In this document: piece after piece, positions 61,640 to 64,000 of the stretch
How positions within the stretch are numbered: the stretch's first letter is position 1
Layout of the letters: each line of letters begins with the position of its first letter
Origin: Lysobacter sp. cf310
GTDB lineage: Bacteria > Pseudomonadota > Gammaproteobacteria > Xanthomonadales > Xanthomonadaceae
Length of the DNA stretch: 64,000 nucleotides
Assembly: GCF_900114355.1 (NCBI RefSeq)
Contig: NZ_FOSS01000002.1
Span: 62,001-126,000 of the forward strand
Reading direction: 5' to 3'
The notes under the pieces: generated by a model
Told to the model about the DNA's origin: nothing
The model's database searches: none
Seen by the model: only the letters and a program-made list of their open reading frames with translations
Position numbers and translations under genes: made by a program

Positions 61640-62761
61640 ATGACGTCGACCGCCACCCGCCCCCGCCGCTCGTTCTTCGCCTACGCCTCGGCCCTGCTGG
61701 GCCTGCTCAGCCTGATGGCGGTGTGGTGCTTCCACTTTCCCGAGCTGTTGACCAGCAAGGAATTCCGCGCGGTCTACAACGAGACCTTCGCCCGCCACCT
61801 GCTGCTGGTGGGCCTGGTGGCGGCGTTCGTGCTGGGCACCCTGGCGATCCTGCGCGACCGCAACCGGCGCGTGGCCATGCTCGGCGTCGGCGGCGCGACC
61901 CTGGCGGTGCTGCTGGGCGGCAGCAACGTGCAGTTCGACGCGATCGGCCAGACCCCGTACTCCCTGGGGCTGGACTGGTTCGTGATTTCGCTGTTCTTCT
62001 CGGCGCTGGTGTTCGTGCCGTTGGAACACTATCTGGGCCGACGCCGGATCTCGCCGCTGCGGCCCGGCTGGCGCACCGACGTGGCCTATTTCTTCATGAG
62101 CCACGTGCTGGTGCAGTTCATCCTGATCCTGGTCACGGCCTCGACCTCGACCATCGCCGGGCTGGCGGCGTTCCCGGGGCTGAAAGCCGCGATCCAGTCG
62201 CTGCCGGTGTGGGCGCAGTTCCTGATCGCGGTGTTCATCGCCGACCTGGCCCAGGCCCTGCTGCACCGCGCGTACCACAACCTGCCCTGGCTCTGGCGCT
62301 TCCATGCCGTGCACCACTCCAGCCGCGAAATGGACTGGCTGGCCGGCTCGCGCATCCATTTCGTCGAGATCGTGCTGACCCGCAGCGCGGTGCTGCTGCC
62401 GCTGCTGATCCTGGGCTTTTCCACCCCGGCGGTGAACGCCTACGTGATCCTGGTGGGGCTGCAGGCGGTGCTCGCGCACGCCAACCTCGGCATCCGCTTC
62501 GGCTGGCTGGAGTACCTGCTGGTGCTGCCGCGCTATCACCACTGGCACCACGCGCGCCAGTACGACTACATCGACGTGAACTACGCCATCCACCTGCCGC
62601 TGGTGGACATGCTGATGGGCACCTTCAAGCTGCCGCGCGATCGCGACGCCTGGCCGCAGGAGTACGGGGTGATGAAGCTGGAGAGCGTGCCGCGCGGCAT
62701 CGTCGAGCAGCACCTGATGCCGTTCCGCAAGGGCAAGCATTACGACGACCACGTGGCCTGA
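61640..62761 (+). CDS. Sterol-desaturase/fatty-acid hydroxylase family membrane protein
   Basis: 373 residues with about seven helices. Histidine motifs for two irons: HRAYH, FHAVHHSS and YHHWHHA, the pattern of the fatty-acid hydroxylase superfamily (ERG3, CrtZ, alkylglycerol monooxygenase). The substrate cannot be inferred; hopanoid, carotenoid or lipid tailoring are possible. The first 100 residues are additional helices (SALLGLLSLMAVWCF). Start ATG at MTSTATRPRRSFF. Confidence 0.85.
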   Translation: MTSTATRPRRSFFAYASALLGLLSLMAVWCFHFPELLTSKEFRAVYNETFARHLLLVGLVAAFVLGTLAILRDRNRRVAMLGVGGATLAVLLGGSNVQFDAIGQTPYSLGLDWFVISLFFSALVFVPLEHYLGRRRISPLRPGWRTDVAYFFMSHVLVQFILILVTASTSTIAGLAAFPGLKAAIQSLPVWAQFLIAVFIADLAQALLHRAYHNLPWLWRFHAVHHSSREMDWLAGSRIHFVEIVLTRSAVLLPLLILGFSTPAVNAYVILVGLQAVLAHANLGIRFGWLEYLLVLPRYHHWHHARQYDYIDVNYAIHLPLVDMLMGTFKLPRDRDAWPQEYGVMKLESVPRGIVEQHLMPFRKGKHYDDHVA

Positions 62762-62806
62762 CGGCGCATGCGCCGGCAGCGGCCGGTTTCGTCGATGCCG
62801 AAGTGG

Positions 62807-62835
62807 CGCGGTCGCGGCCGACGCCGCTCCTACCC
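62807..62835. repeat. REP-type element, single copy
   Basis: CGCGGTCGCGGCCGACGCCG followed by CTCCTACCC matches the right arm of the perfect pair at 54633 with a few changes in the loop. It lies between convergent genes, the sterol-desaturase family gene and the fumarase gene. Confidence 0.6.
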
Positions 62836-62850
62836 GCGCCCATAAAGCGC

Positions 62851-62875
62851 AACGCCCGGCGCAGGGCCGGGCGTT
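62851..62875 (-). terminator. Hairpin after the fumarase gene
   Basis: 10-bp perfect stem AACGCCCGGC with GCCGGGCGTT and 5-base loop, 22 bases after the fumarase stop. On the minus strand the following bases (GCGCTTTATG) include only a short T-run, so it is a weak or bidirectional terminator. Confidence 0.5.
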
Positions 62876-62897
62876 GCGAAGACCACGGTTACGACGC

Positions 62898-64000
62898 TCA
62901 GGCCGGTTCGACCACGACCGGAATCTTGCCGATCCGCGCCTGCCATTCCTTGGGGCCGGTCTTGTGCACCGACTCGCCGGCGCTGTCGACCGCCACGGTG
63001 ACCGGCATGTCCTGCACGGTGAACTCGTAGATCGCCTCCATGCCCAGGTCGGCGAAACCGACAACGCGCGAGGCCTTGATCGCCTTCGACACCAGATAGG
63101 CCGCGCCGCCGACCGCCATCAGATAGACCGAGCGGTGCTTCTTGATCGCCTCGATCGCGACCGGGCCGCGCTCGGCCTTGCCGACCATGCCCAGCAGGCC
63201 GGTCTGCGCCAGCACCTGCTCGGTGAACTTGTCCATGCGTGTGGCCGTAGTCGGACCGGCCGGGCCCACGACTTCGTCGCGCACCGGATCGACCGGGCCG
63301 ACGTAGTAGATGAAGCGGCCCTTGAAATCGACCGGCAAGGGCTCGCCCTTGTTGAGCATGTCGACCATGCGCTTGTGCGCGGCGTCGCGGCCGGTCAGCA
63401 GCTTGCCGTTGAGCAGCAGCACCTCGCCCGGCTTCCAGCTGGCGACTTCGTCCGGCGTGACCGTGTCCAGATCGACGCGACGGCCCTTGGAGGCGTCGTA
63501 GGTGAGCTGCGGCCAGTCTTCCAGCGAGGGCGGATCCAGCATCACCGGGCCGCTGCCGTCGAGGGTGAAATGGGCGTGGCGGGTGGCCGCGCAGTTCGGG
63601 ATCATCGCCACCGGCAGGTTGGCCGCGTGGGTCGGGTAATCCTTGACCTTGATGTCCAGCACCGTGGTCAGACCGCCCAGGCCCTGCGCGCCGATGCCCA
63701 GCGCGTTGACCTTTTCGTACAGCTCCAGGCGCAGCTCTTCGGCACGGTTGCTGGCGCCGCGCGCCTGCAGCTCGGTGATGTCGATCGGCTCCATCAGCGA
63801 TTCCTTGGCCAGCAGCATCGCCTTCTCGGCGGTGCCGCCGATGCCGATGCCGAGCATGCCCGGCGGGCACCAGCCCGCGCCCATGGTCGGCACGGTCTTG
63901 AGCACCCAGTCGACGATGGAATCGGAGGGGTTGAGCATCGCGAACTTGGACTTGGCTTCCGAACCGCCGCCCTTGGCCGCCACGATCACGTCGACCGTAT
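62898..64000 (-). CDS. Fumarate hydratase class I, N-terminus cut by window edge
   Basis: The last 367 residues of an iron-sulfur fumarase, which is about 500 long when complete. TVDVIVAAKGGGSEAKSKFA at the edge is family wording. Cluster-ligand Cys lie in GAGWCPPGMLGIGIGG and IPNCAATRH; the C-terminal beta domain has GPTTATRMDKFTEQVLA, MVGKAERGP and VGFADLGMEAIYEF. It interconverts fumarate and malate with an oxygen-sensitive 4Fe-4S cluster. The stop is inside the window. Which class I paralogue it is (FumA, FumB or FumD-like) cannot be settled. Confidence 0.95.
   Translation of the reverse strand, partial: TVDVIVAAKGGGSEAKSKFAMLNPSDSIVDWVLKTVPTMGAGWCPPGMLGIGIGGTAEKAMLLAKESLMEPIDITELQARGASNRAEELRLELYEKVNALGIGAQGLGGLTTVLDIKVKDYPTHAANLPVAMIPNCAATRHAHFTLDGSGPVMLDPPSLEDWPQLTYDASKGRRVDLDTVTPDEVASWKPGEVLLLNGKLLTGRDAAHKRMVDMLNKGEPLPVDFKGRFIYYVGPVDPVRDEVVGPAGPTTATRMDKFTEQVLAQTGLLGMVGKAERGPVAIEAIKKHRSVYLMAVGGAAYLVSKAIKASRVVGFADLGMEAIYEFTVQDMPVTVAVDSAGESVHKTGPKEWQARIGKIPVVVEPA

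Overview
The window is one contiguous piece of a GC-rich (mostly 65-70 percent GC) gammaproteobacterial chromosome. Gene content and order point to the Xanthomonadaceae, most likely Lysobacter or a close relative. The reasons are two LytS/LytTR-type two-component pairs, a secreted M35 (aspzincin) metallopeptidase, fused alpha/beta dehydrogenase E1, a Ku/LigD repair pair, an SdhE-YgfX-Lol block, and REP-type repeats with the core GTAGGAGCGGCGCAAGCCGC. The genus call is an inference; no ribosomal RNA gene is present. I see no prophage, transposase or CRISPR array.

Layout. 0-10.5 kb: the start of a nucleotide-sugar dehydrogenase, a DesT/DesC/DesB-like fatty-acid desaturation locus with a divergent TetR regulator, a MarR-aldehyde dehydrogenase pair with two identical-core operators, a LytS/LytTR pair, and several small uncharacterised genes. 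10.7-15.7 kb: the bacterial NHEJ pair ligD and ku, then MgtC. 15.7-18 kb: a lipoprotein and a second LytS/LytTR pair. 18.2-23.7 kb: a 1705-residue secreted Rhs/YD-repeat protein whose variable tip overlaps by 4 nt a three-helix membrane protein, a toxin-immunity arrangement in AT-richer DNA. 24-27.2 kb: uvrC-pgsA-tRNA-Gly-tRNA-Cys-tRNA-Leu, the same order as in E. coli. 27.5-35.3 kb: a minus-strand envelope block comEC-exbB-exbD-msbA-lpxK-kdsB-LMW phosphatase. 35.5-37.8 kb: five small plus-strand genes. 37.8-46.2 kb: a minus-strand run from an SdhAF4-type assembly factor (58 aa) through sdhCDAB, a MAPEG protein, two tandem paralogous secreted proteins, a possible 56-aa peptide, sdhE, ygfX and lolCE/lolD. 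46.2-55.5 kb: ygfZ, fused E1, GST, GNAT, glutaryl-CoA dehydrogenase, a glycine-zipper protein, TatD and TcdA. 55.5-64 kb: a membrane-anchored cytochrome, a glycine-zipper lipoprotein, the M35 peptidase, a cold-shock protein, a DUF456 protein, outer-membrane phospholipase A, patatin, a sterol-desaturase family protein and a truncated class I fumarase.

How it works together. Most genes are housekeeping: lipid A precursor supply and export (kdsB, lpxK, msbA), lipoprotein export (lol), complex II with both flavinylation/assembly helpers, and membrane lipid tailoring (desBC, pgsA, pldA, patatin). The best candidate for an undescribed system is the Rhs tip plus its membrane partner. Next are the small secreted genes embedded in the sdh run. 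Assignments rest on motifs read by eye and knowledge of the families; no database search was run.
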